A DNA stretch of 64,000 nucleotides, from assembly GCF_900101955.1 (NCBI RefSeq), contig NZ_FNAQ01000009.1, positions 1 through 64,000 of the forward strand, given 5' to 3'. This DNA is from Desulfuromonas thiophila (GTDB taxonomy: Bacteria > Desulfobacterota > Desulfuromonadia > Desulfuromonadales > Desulfuromonadaceae). Of the stretch, positions 18,019-25,531 are shown in pieces; position 1 is the stretch's first letter, and each line of letters starts with the position of its first letter. The translations under genes and the position numbers were made by a program. The notes under the pieces were generated by a model, which ran no database searches, was not told the DNA's origin, and was given only the letters and a program-made list of their open reading frames with translations.

Positions 18019-18669
18019 ATGGACGCGGTTCAGATAGGTTCATTTCTGCTGGCGGCTGTGCTGCTGACCCTGGCGCCGGGGCCGGATAATCTTTATGTGC
18101 TGACCCTGGGCGTGACGCGGGGACGGCGCGAAGCCCTGTGGACGGCCTGGGGTCTGTGCAGCGGTATCAGTATCCATACCCTGGCTGCCGCTCTGGGGGC
18201 TTCGGCCATTTTTCACAGCTCGGCGCTGGCTTTTGGCCTGCTGAAGTATCTGGGCGCGGCCTATCTGCTGTATCTGGCCTGGCAGGCCTGGCGGGCGCCG
18301 GCGCTGCAGCCGCCAGCGGGCTTGACCTCCCGCCCTGATGCGACCAGCGCCGTGGCGGCGGCCGCGGTCCTGTGGCGGCGCGGCCTGCTGATGAATGTGC
18401 TCAATCCCAAGGTGTCGCTGTTTTTTCTGGCGTTTCTGCCGCAGTTTGTTACCCCTGGGGGGCTGCCGCTGGCGCTGCAGATGCTGCTGCTGGGTTTGCT
18501 GTTCATGCTGCAGGCGCTGCTGCTGTTCGGGGCACTGGCCTGGCTGTCGGCCGGTCTGGGTCGCCGGCTGCTGGCCGGCCCTCTCGCTGGCCGGGCCGCC
18601 AACCGGTTGACGGCGCTGGTGCTGGCGGCGCTGGGATTGCGACTGGCCTGCAGTCGTGGTGGGATCTGA
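18019..18669 (+). CDS. LysE/RhtB-family amino-acid exporter
   Basis: A roughly 216-residue integral membrane protein with about six helices. The LysE family signature is clear: LLTLAPGPDNLYVLTLGVTRG near the N-terminus and LLMNVLNPKVSLFFLAFLPQFV in the middle. The family exports amino acids or related small metabolites; the substrate is not predictable. The start is ATG at 18019 (AAAGGA eight bases upstream) or the adjoining GTG at 18016. The next gene begins five bases after the stop, indicating an operon. Confidence 0.88.
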   Translation: MDAVQIGSFLLAAVLLTLAPGPDNLYVLTLGVTRGRREALWTAWGLCSGISIHTLAAALGASAIFHSSALAFGLLKYLGAAYLLYLAWQAWRAPALQPPAGLTSRPDATSAVAAAAVLWRRGLLMNVLNPKVSLFFLAFLPQFVTPGGLPLALQMLLLGLLFMLQALLLFGALAWLSAGLGRRLLAGPLAGRAANRLTALVLAALGLRLACSRGGI

Positions 18670-18674
18670 CGCGG

Positions 18675-19424
18675 ATGGCCGGCTTGCTGTGTATTGGTCA
18701 TCGTGGCGCCATGGGCCATGCGCCGGAAAACACACTGGCATCCTTTGCCCTGGCGCTGCAGCTGGGAGCCCAGGCAGTGGAGCTGGATGTGCGTTGCGTG
18801 GCGGGCCGGTTGCTGGTGCTGCACGATGACCGGCTGGAGCGCACCACCAACGGCAGTGGTACCCTGTATGACCAGTCACTGACCCGGCTGCGCGCCCTTG
18901 ACGCCGGTGGCGGCCAGCCGATTCCCTTTCTGGAAGAGGTCTGTGCCCTGCTTGCCGGCCGCGCCGCCATCAATATTGAACTGAAGGATGCCGCCAGCGT
19001 GGCGCCATTGGTGGCCTTGCTGCCCCAGCTGTGGCGGCAAGGGTGGCGGCGCGGGCAGCTGTGGGCATCCAGCTTTGACCGTGGCGTGCTGCAAGCGCTG
19101 CATGAGGCCCTGCCGCAGCTGCCGCTGGGGCTGCTGTTGGAGCAGCCCTGTCGCGCTGCCGATCTGCATTTCGCCCGCCGCCTCGGCGCCTGCGCCATTC
19201 ATCCACCGCTGGCAGGCCTGCGCGCGGTCCAGGTGCGGGCCATTCAGGCGCGGGGAATGCGGGTCTATGTCTATACCGTCAACGCCTCGCGCGATCTGCG
19301 GCGGCTGCAGCGGCTGGGCGTTGACGGCGTGTTTAGCAACTACCCCGAACGGGTCGGTCGGCGGGCTCAGCGTTCCTGCCACACGGGCGGGCGTTTCTGG
19401 CGAAAGGCCTGCACCCCTTCCTGA
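18675..19424 (+). CDS. Glycerophosphodiester phosphodiesterase
   Basis: A 249-residue TIM-barrel enzyme of the GDPD family. CIGHRGAMGHAPENTLASF carries the catalytic His and the metal-binding Glu; VELDVRC and LVLHDDRLERTTNGSG continue the active site. INIELKD and VYTVNASRDLRRLQRLGVDGVFSNYPE mark the end of the barrel. It lacks a signal peptide, so it is probably cytoplasmic, releasing glycerol 3-phosphate from glycerophosphodiesters. Its last 58 bases overlap the 3' end of the convergent crotonase gene, and the final ~18 residues are basic and not family-like. Confidence 0.9.
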   Translation: MAGLLCIGHRGAMGHAPENTLASFALALQLGAQAVELDVRCVAGRLLVLHDDRLERTTNGSGTLYDQSLTRLRALDAGGGQPIPFLEEVCALLAGRAAINIELKDAASVAPLVALLPQLWRQGWRRGQLWASSFDRGVLQALHEALPQLPLGLLLEQPCRAADLHFARRLGACAIHPPLAGLRAVQVRAIQARGMRVYVYTVNASRDLRRLQRLGVDGVFSNYPERVGRRAQRSCHTGGRFWRKACTPS

Positions 19425-20146
19425 GCGTCGGCCGTGGCGCACAGGCTGGCGAACAGATCATCCATGCTGTTGAGGGCTTCGTCATAGCAGGGGTTGTCGC
19501 CCAGCCGGTTGATGCCTTCCTTGCCGATCCGCAGTGCCAGCGGACTTTTGCGGCACAGGCTTTCCGCCAGCTGACGGGCGCTGTGTTGCAACTGATCCTC
19601 CGCCACCACCCGGTTGATCAGGCCGAGTTCCAGTGCCTTCTGCGCGCTGATGATCTCGCCGGTCAGCACCATCTCCAGGGTTTTTTTCCTTCCCAGAATC
19701 CGCAGCATCGGCGCCGCCGGTCCGAGACAGATGAGCCCGACATTGATGGCGGTGGTGCCGAACTGGGCGCTGTCGGCCGCGACGGTGAAATCGGCAGCGA
19801 AGGCCAAACCGGCGCCGTTGGCCAGGGCGTAGCCCTGCACCACGGCGATGGTCAGGGTCTTCATGCGCGCCAGCGTATGGTAGAATGCATCAATACGATA
19901 AAGAAAGTCGCGGTACTGCTGAGCGCTTTTGTCGTCGAACTGGTCGAGAGCGATGCCGGTACAGAAATGCGGCCCGGCGGCCTCGATCAACACCACCAGT
20001 ACCTCGGGATCGTGCTCGCACTGCCACAGGGCGGCGTCGAGCTGATCGGCGAATTCCGGGGTGAAGGTGTTCATGGCGTCGGGGCGGTTGAGGCGGATGG
20101 TGGCGATGCGGTCCTGTTTGTGACAGAGAATCAGCGGCACGCTCAT
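19367..20146 (-). CDS. Crotonase (enoyl-CoA hydratase/isomerase) family protein
   Basis: A 259-residue crotonase-fold protein (IRLNRPDAMNTFTPEFADQL, GYALANGAGLAFAADFTVA, LTGEIISAQKALELGLINRVV). It lacks both catalytic glutamates of classical enoyl-CoA hydratase: the GGGCE position reads GAGLA and the FGQPE position reads FGTTA. It should therefore bind acyl-CoA and use the oxyanion hole, but the reaction is probably not simple hydration. A strong AGGAG site seven bases upstream fixes the start at 20146; the open frame extends a further 14 codons without support. Confidence 0.85.
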   Translation of the reverse strand: MSVPLILCHKQDRIATIRLNRPDAMNTFTPEFADQLDAALWQCEHDPEVLVVLIEAAGPHFCTGIALDQFDDKSAQQYRDFLYRIDAFYHTLARMKTLTIAVVQGYALANGAGLAFAADFTVAADSAQFGTTAINVGLICLGPAAPMLRILGRKKTLEMVLTGEIISAQKALELGLINRVVAEDQLQHSARQLAESLCRKSPLALRIGKEGINRLGDNPCYDEALNSMDDLFASLCATADAQEGVQAFRQKRPPVWQER

Positions 20147-20374
20147 GGTATCTCTCCTTCTTGAATAAAGTAGAACAATGTTTTTCATACCCTAGACAAA
20201 AGCCGGCAGCGGAGCAACGCTTTTTTGCCCGTGGTGGTCAGAGGTGCGGGCCTGGCTGTTGGGGGTTTGGCTCGCGTAACGCTAACAATTCTATGGCAGG
20301 TATCGCGGGTGCCGGACTGCCTGGCGGTTTGCGGCGAGCTGTTTCCCGGATTGCCAAAAAGCGAGACCACGACC

Positions 20375-22450
20375 ATGACCTTTCCCTATGTAAGCAAGGA
20401 AATCAGCTGGTTACATTTTAATGCGCGGGTATTGCAGGAGGCTGCCGACCCGCAGGTGCCACTGATGGAGCGGTTGAAATTTCTCGGGATTTTTTCTTCC
20501 AATCTCGATGAGTTTTTTCGTGTGCGGGTTGCCACCCTGCACCGGCTGGTGAAAATCCGTAAAAAAGCCATCGATCTGATCGGCCAGGATCCGGTGGATC
20601 TGCTTGACCAGATTCAGCAGCTGGTGTTGCACCAGAGCCGACAGTTTGAAACCCTGTTTGATGAGCTCTGCGGTCAGCTGGCCGCCAGTGGCGTGCTGTT
20701 GCGGCGCGAAAATGAGCTGAGTCCGGCACAGCAGGCTTTTGTGCTGGACTATTTTCACCAGCAGGTGCGGCCGTTTCTGGTGCCGCTGATGCTCAATCGC
20801 AAGACGGCACCGCTGGTGAAGGATCACCAGATCTATCTGGCGGTGGTGCTGGGCCGGGGTGGCGGCGAGCCGGATTATGCCCTGATCCAGATTCCGGCCG
20901 ATCGGGTATCGCGTTTTCTGCTGTTGCCAGCGGCGCCGGGACAGACCGAGATCATTCTGCTTGACGACATCATCCGCCTGGCACTGGCCGATATCTTCTG
21001 CTATTTCGATTACGACTGCTTCGCCGCCTATACCGTCAAGCTGACCCGCGACAGTGAACTGGACATGGACGACGAGCGCTTCAAAACCTTTCCGCAGAAG
21101 ATTCAGGATGGTCTGGCGCGGCGCAAGACCGGCAAGCCGGTGCGGTTCGTTTACGACCGCAGCATGCCCGAGGCCTTTCTTCAACGCCTGCGCAAGGTGC
21201 TGCACATCACCAATGTTGAAACCTGCATTCCCGGTGGCCGTTATCATAATTTCAAGGATTTCATGGCCTTTCCGCAGCTGCCGCTGCAGCAGGCGCAGTA
21301 TCCGCCCTTCAGCCCGCAGCCCCATCCACAGCTGCTGCCGGGCCGCTCGATCATCGATCAGATCCGCGAACGCGATCTGCTGTGCTTCTTTCCCTATCAG
21401 CGCTTTGCCCATTTCATCGATCTGCTGCGCGAGGCCGCCATTGATCCGCGGGTGACCACCATCCGCCTGACTGCCTACCGGCTGGCGCGCAACAGCCAGA
21501 TCGTCAATGCCCTGGTTAATGCCGCCCAGAACGGCAAGAAGGTGTTTGTGGTAATGGAACTGCAGGCCCGTTTTGACGAGGAGGCCAATCTGTACTGGTC
21601 GGACCGGCTGCGCGAGGACGGGGTTGAGGTGGTGCATGGTCTGCCCGATCTGAAGGTTCATGCCAAGCTCTGTCTCATCACCCGCCATGAGGGGCGCAAG
21701 AAGGTGCGCTATGCCGCCATCGGCACTGGCAACTTCAACGAGGGCACGGCCCGGCTCTACACCGACCATCTGTTGCTGACCGCCGATCCGCGCCTGACCG
21801 GTGAGGTGCACCGGGTGTTCGAACTCTTTGCCAACAAGTACCGTATCCCGCTGTTCCGTCATCTGGTGGTCTCGCCCTTTCAGGCGCGCAACAAGTTCCG
21901 TCGCCTGATCCAGAATGAGATCCGTCAGGCTCAGGCCGGCAAACCGAGCTTTATCGATATCAAGCTCAACAACCTGTCCGATCCCGAGATGGTGCGGTTG
22001 CTTTATCGCGCCAGCGCCGCCGGCGTGCGCATTCGCCTGATCGTGCGCAGCATGTTCTCGTTGGTGCCGCAGCTGGCCGGCCTGAGCGACAATATCGAGG
22101 CCATCAGCATCGTTGACCGTTTTCTGGAGCACAGCCGCTTCTTTATTTTCGCCAATGGCGGCAAGCCTGTGTATTTTATTGCCTCGGGGGATTGGCTGCC
22201 GCGCAACTTCGACCGTCGGGTCGAGGTGGCGACGCCAATCTACGCCCCGCAGCTGCAGCAGCAGCTGCGCGACTGCTTCGATCTGCAGTGGCAGGACAAT
22301 TGCAAGGCGCGGCTGTGGGACGAGGGGCTGACCAACCGTTTCCGTCCGCGTGGCGCCAATGAAGCGCCGGTGCGCAGTCAGATGGCTTTTATCGCGCGCT
22401 ATGCCGCGCCGGCGGCTGAGCCGCCGCAGGATCAGGGAGGATGTGCATGA
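20375..22450 (+). CDS. ppk1: Polyphosphate kinase 1
   Basis: A 691-residue PPK1. The N-terminus YVSKEISWLHFNARVLQEA and IFSSNLDEFFRVRVA are classic. The phosphorylated His is His429 (LPDLKVHAKLCLITR), and the second active-site His is His586 (FLEHSRFFIFANGG). GTGNFNEGTARLYTDHLLLTA and YFIASGDWLPRNFDRRVEV are also conserved. It makes polyphosphate from ATP, reversibly. The ATG at 20375 fits the family start; the ribosome site is weak (GCGAGA) and the frame extends upstream to 20225 without homology. It overlaps the next gene by ATGA. Confidence 0.96.
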   Translation: MTFPYVSKEISWLHFNARVLQEAADPQVPLMERLKFLGIFSSNLDEFFRVRVATLHRLVKIRKKAIDLIGQDPVDLLDQIQQLVLHQSRQFETLFDELCGQLAASGVLLRRENELSPAQQAFVLDYFHQQVRPFLVPLMLNRKTAPLVKDHQIYLAVVLGRGGGEPDYALIQIPADRVSRFLLLPAAPGQTEIILLDDIIRLALADIFCYFDYDCFAAYTVKLTRDSELDMDDERFKTFPQKIQDGLARRKTGKPVRFVYDRSMPEAFLQRLRKVLHITNVETCIPGGRYHNFKDFMAFPQLPLQQAQYPPFSPQPHPQLLPGRSIIDQIRERDLLCFFPYQRFAHFIDLLREAAIDPRVTTIRLTAYRLARNSQIVNALVNAAQNGKKVFVVMELQARFDEEANLYWSDRLREDGVEVVHGLPDLKVHAKLCLITRHEGRKKVRYAAIGTGNFNEGTARLYTDHLLLTADPRLTGEVHRVFELFANKYRIPLFRHLVVSPFQARNKFRRLIQNEIRQAQAGKPSFIDIKLNNLSDPEMVRLLYRASAAGVRIRLIVRSMFSLVPQLAGLSDNIEAISIVDRFLEHSRFFIFANGGKPVYFIASGDWLPRNFDRRVEVATPIYAPQLQQQLRDCFDLQWQDNCKARLWDEGLTNRFRPRGANEAPVRSQMAFIARYAAPAAEPPQDQGGCA

Positions 22451-23352
22451 GTCGTTTCGCCGCCATCGATGTGGGTTCCAATGCCGTGCGCCTGATGGTG
22501 GCGCGCTTGACCACGGAAGCCGAGGGACCGCGGCTGCGCAAGGAGGCCTTTTACCGGGTTCCGCTGCGGCTGGGGGCCGATGTGTTCAGTCAGGGGCGGC
22601 TCAGCGCGGCATCGCAGGAAAAGCTGGTCAAAACCCTGCTGGCGTTTCGCCAGCTCATCGATGTGTTCGCGCCGCTGGGCTATCGCGCCTGTGCCACCAG
22701 CGCCCTGCGTGATGCCGCCAATGGTGCCGAAACCGTCGAGCGGGCGGCGACCCAGGCCGGCATCCGTCTGCAGATTATCGATGGCATGGAGGAGGCCCAG
22801 CTGGTGTTCGCCGCCCATGTGCAGGATCAGCTGACCGATGGTCGTCCCTATCTGTTTGTCGATGTCGGCGGTGGCAGTACCGAACTGCTGCTGTTTCAGA
22901 ATCAGCAGATTCTGCAGAGCGCGTCCTTCAATATCGGCACCGTGCGCATGTTGCAGGACGCGGTGGACGCGGCGCAGTGGCAGGCCATGGAAGGCTGGTT
23001 GCGCCAGCATGTGGCGGCGCGGGCGGCCTGCGCCATTGGTTCGGGTGGCAATATCAACCGGCTCAACCGCATTGCCGGCCAGGACGCCAGGAAAGAGCTC
23101 AGCCGCAAATCGCTGCGTCGGACGCATGAGCAGCTGCGGGCGCTGTCGCTGGAGGCGCGCATGCAGCGCTATGGCCTCAAGCCCGATCGCGCCGATGTGA
23201 TCGTGCCGGCGGGTGAGATCTATCTTAAGGTGCTGGAATGGGGCCGGATCGCCACCATGCATGTGCCCAAGTTTGGTCTGACCGACGGGCTGATTCGCCA
23301 GCAGTACGATGCTTGGTGCCAGACGGATGGCGCGGCGGCGGGAGGCTGTTGA
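22447..23352 (+). CDS. ppx: Ppx/GppA phosphatase family protein
   Basis: A 301-residue member of the Ppx/GppA branch of the sugar-kinase/actin fold. It has FAAIDVGSNAVRLMV (phosphate-1 loop), ATSALRDAANG, LFVDVGGGSTELLLF (phosphate-2) and CAIGSGGNINRLNRIAG. At this length it has the catalytic core without the C-terminal domain of long E. coli Ppx. The substrate could be polyphosphate or pppGpp; sitting directly after ppk favours exopolyphosphatase. GGGAGG precedes the ATG at 22447; its stop overlaps the CYTH start by one base (TGATG). Confidence 0.92.
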   Translation: MSRFAAIDVGSNAVRLMVARLTTEAEGPRLRKEAFYRVPLRLGADVFSQGRLSAASQEKLVKTLLAFRQLIDVFAPLGYRACATSALRDAANGAETVERAATQAGIRLQIIDGMEEAQLVFAAHVQDQLTDGRPYLFVDVGGGSTELLLFQNQQILQSASFNIGTVRMLQDAVDAAQWQAMEGWLRQHVAARAACAIGSGGNINRLNRIAGQDARKELSRKSLRRTHEQLRALSLEARMQRYGLKPDRADVIVPAGEIYLKVLEWGRIATMHVPKFGLTDGLIRQQYDAWCQTDGAAAGGC

Positions 23353-23846
23353 TGGGCGTGGAGATCGAACGCAAGTTCTTGCTCTGCGGTGACGGCTGGC
23401 GTCAGCAGGCGCGCAGCCGCCAGCGCCTGTGTCAGGGCTATCTGTGCAGCAGTGTCGAGCGCACGGTGCGGGTGCGGCTGGCCGGCGAGCAGGCCTGGCT
23501 GACCATCAAGGGGCCGACGCAGGGCCTGCGGCGGGCTGAGTACGAATATGCCATTCCCGCCACCGAGGCAGCGGAGTTGCTGCAGCTGTGCCAGCAGCCG
23601 CTGATCGACAAATGGCGCTATCTGGTGTGGTTGCAAGATCAGCTGTGGGAAATCGACGAGTTTCTGGGCGCCAACAGCGGCCTGCTGCTGGCCGAGATCG
23701 AACTGCCCCATGAGGATGCCGTTTTTGTTCGGCCGGACTGGCTGGGGCCGGAGGTCAGCGCTGCGGCCCGCTACAGCAATGCCTGTCTGCAGCAGCATCC
23801 CTACAGTGCCTGGTCTGCCGCTGAACGGGCCAACCCACAGGACTGA
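23352..23846 (+). CDS. CYTH-domain triphosphatase
   Basis: A 164-residue CYTH (triphosphate tunnel metalloenzyme) protein. The N-terminal MGVEIERKFLL holds the ExExK signature. Basic and acidic strands follow (VERTVRVRLAGEQAWLTIKGP, RAEYEYAIP, LIDKWRYLV, WEIDEFLG, LLAEIELPHEDA), as expected for the tunnel. Members hydrolyse inorganic triphosphate or related triphosphates. The position as third gene after ppk and ppx, with overlapping codons, argues for triphosphate or short-chain polyphosphate as substrate (inference). No clear terminator follows. Confidence 0.9.
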   Translation: MGVEIERKFLLCGDGWRQQARSRQRLCQGYLCSSVERTVRVRLAGEQAWLTIKGPTQGLRRAEYEYAIPATEAAELLQLCQQPLIDKWRYLVWLQDQLWEIDEFLGANSGLLLAEIELPHEDAVFVRPDWLGPEVSAAARYSNACLQQHPYSAWSAAERANPQD

Positions 23847-24118
23847 GTTTCGGCGTCACGCAGGCTTAGGCGGTTTTTCCACAGCCGCCGGACTTTTCCG
23901 CCCGTGGTAGTGTGCGCTGGGCAGGCTTTTACGGCTGTTGTCGGGTGGTCGTTCGGCGGTTTTCCCCGCCTGGTGTGGATAACTGGTCTGATAGCTGGCG
24001 AGCGCTGGTGGCAAAGGCCGCTGACAAGCCGCTTGATTGCAGATTGCCTAAAAAAAAGGCAGGGATCCAGGGGCTGGATGAGACGGCCCGCCAAAACCGG
24101 CACAAGGGAGGCTGCGCC

Positions 24119-25531
24119 ATGAAGGGTCTGACCGTTGCATCGCTGGGGCTGGCGTGGCTGGGGCCAAGACGTGCCGCCGTTCGGGCCAGTGTGGCGCTGG
24201 TGGTAATGCTGGTGGTGGCTCTGCTGCTGCCGCTGACAGGCGCGGTGGCCGACGCCGGGCAGGAGATGGCGCTGGCTCAGCAGCTGCGCCGGCAGGCTTT
24301 GCCGCTCGATTTGGCTGATGAAGCCAGTCTCGCGCCGCTGCTGCGTCATTGCGACGCGGCGCGGCTGATTCTGCTGGGGGACGCTACCCATGGCAGTGAA
24401 GAGTTCTACCGTCTGCGCCGCCAGCTGTCGCTCGCGCTGATGGCGCATCAGCGGGTGGATTTTCTGGTGCTGGAGGCTGACGCCCACAGCTGCCTGGCGC
24501 TGGATGCCTATGTGCGGTTGCAGCCGGGCGCCCCCGCCAGTGCTATCGCGGCTTTGCGCCAGATGCCGGCGCGGCTGGGCTGGGTATGGCAGACGCGCGA
24601 GCTGGCTTTGCTGCTGGAGGACTTGCGCTGTCACAATGCCAGGCTGCCGGCCGGCCAGCGGGTGGCACTCTATGGCATGGACCTGCTTGATTACGACGGT
24701 GCCCTGTGCCAGCTGCAGACGCGCCTGGGACCCTTGCCGGCGCTGCGGCAGGTGCAGGAGTGTTTCGGGGTGGGGGCAGATCCGGATCGCTACGTACGGG
24801 CGCTGCTGGCCGGCACAGCCGACTGTCAAACCGAACTTGCCGCCCTGCGCCCGCTGCTGCCGTCGGCCGAACAGCTGTTTGTTCAGTGGCGCGGCGCCGA
24901 AACCCTCATCCGGCTGCGGCTGCTGCTGGGGCTGCAGGCGGCCGAAGCCTACTACCGGCGCCAGTTGCAGGATTCCGCCGCCGCCTGGAATCTGCGTGTG
25001 CGCCATTTCGCCGATCAGCTGCGTCTGCTGTTGCGCCATCACGGACCGGAGTCGCGCGCCCTGGTCTGGGCGCACAATACCCATGTTGGCGATGCCCGCT
25101 TTACCGCCATGCCCGACTGGGGCATGGTCAGTCTGGGGCAGTTGCTACGGCAGGAATGGGGCCCGGCGGCGGTCTTTCTGCTGGGTCAGACCGGTGCCCT
25201 TGGTCAGGTGCGGGCCAGTCGTGACTGGGGTGCGGCCGATGAGGTGCTGACGCTGGCGCCACCGCGAGCCGACAGTGTCGAGGCTTTGTTGCTTGCCAGC
25301 GGCCTGGCCACGGGTTTGTGGCTGTTCGCGGCCGCCGAGGCTGCCAGCCCGTTTGATGCGTGGCGCGACCAACGTGCTGTCGGCGTGGTGTATCGCCCTG
25401 AACGCGATGCGACCGATAATTATTTACCCAGTCGGCTGAGCCGACGTTATGACGCGCTGGTGTTTTTCCGCCAGCTGCAACCGACCACCCTGCTGGAAGG
25501 TCAGCTGCTGGAGAATCGGGCATGGCCTTAG
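24119..25531 (+). CDS. Erythromycin-esterase-fold protein, exported
   Basis: A 470-residue protein with an N-terminal membrane/signal segment (ALVVMLVVALLLPLTGAVADA, residues about 27-47). The rest matches the erythromycin esterase superfamily: ILLGDATHGSEEFYRLRRQL (His91 and the following Glu pair), FLVLEADAHSC, ALYGMDLLDYD, RALVWAHNTHVGDAR (His319 and His322) and MVSLGQLLRQ. Most members are not resistance enzymes, and the signal places this one outside the cytoplasm, so an unknown hydrolase is the honest call. GGGAGG precedes the ATG at 24119. It overlaps the next gene by 10 bases. Confidence 0.82.
   Translation: MKGLTVASLGLAWLGPRRAAVRASVALVVMLVVALLLPLTGAVADAGQEMALAQQLRRQALPLDLADEASLAPLLRHCDAARLILLGDATHGSEEFYRLRRQLSLALMAHQRVDFLVLEADAHSCLALDAYVRLQPGAPASAIAALRQMPARLGWVWQTRELALLLEDLRCHNARLPAGQRVALYGMDLLDYDGALCQLQTRLGPLPALRQVQECFGVGADPDRYVRALLAGTADCQTELAALRPLLPSAEQLFVQWRGAETLIRLRLLLGLQAAEAYYRRQLQDSAAAWNLRVRHFADQLRLLLRHHGPESRALVWAHNTHVGDARFTAMPDWGMVSLGQLLRQEWGPAAVFLLGQTGALGQVRASRDWGAADEVLTLAPPRADSVEALLLASGLATGLWLFAAAEAASPFDAWRDQRAVGVVYRPERDATDNYLPSRLSRRYDALVFFRQLQPTTLLEGQLLENRAWP

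Noticed and set aside
20411-22132. A 573-codon minus-strand ORF opposite ppk
   Set aside because: Composition-driven shadow; no family similarity or ribosome site, whereas ppk is unmistakable.
24119-25531. Macrolide resistance determinant
   Set aside because: The erythromycin esterase fold is broad, the protein carries an export signal, and nothing around it suggests antibiotic resistance.
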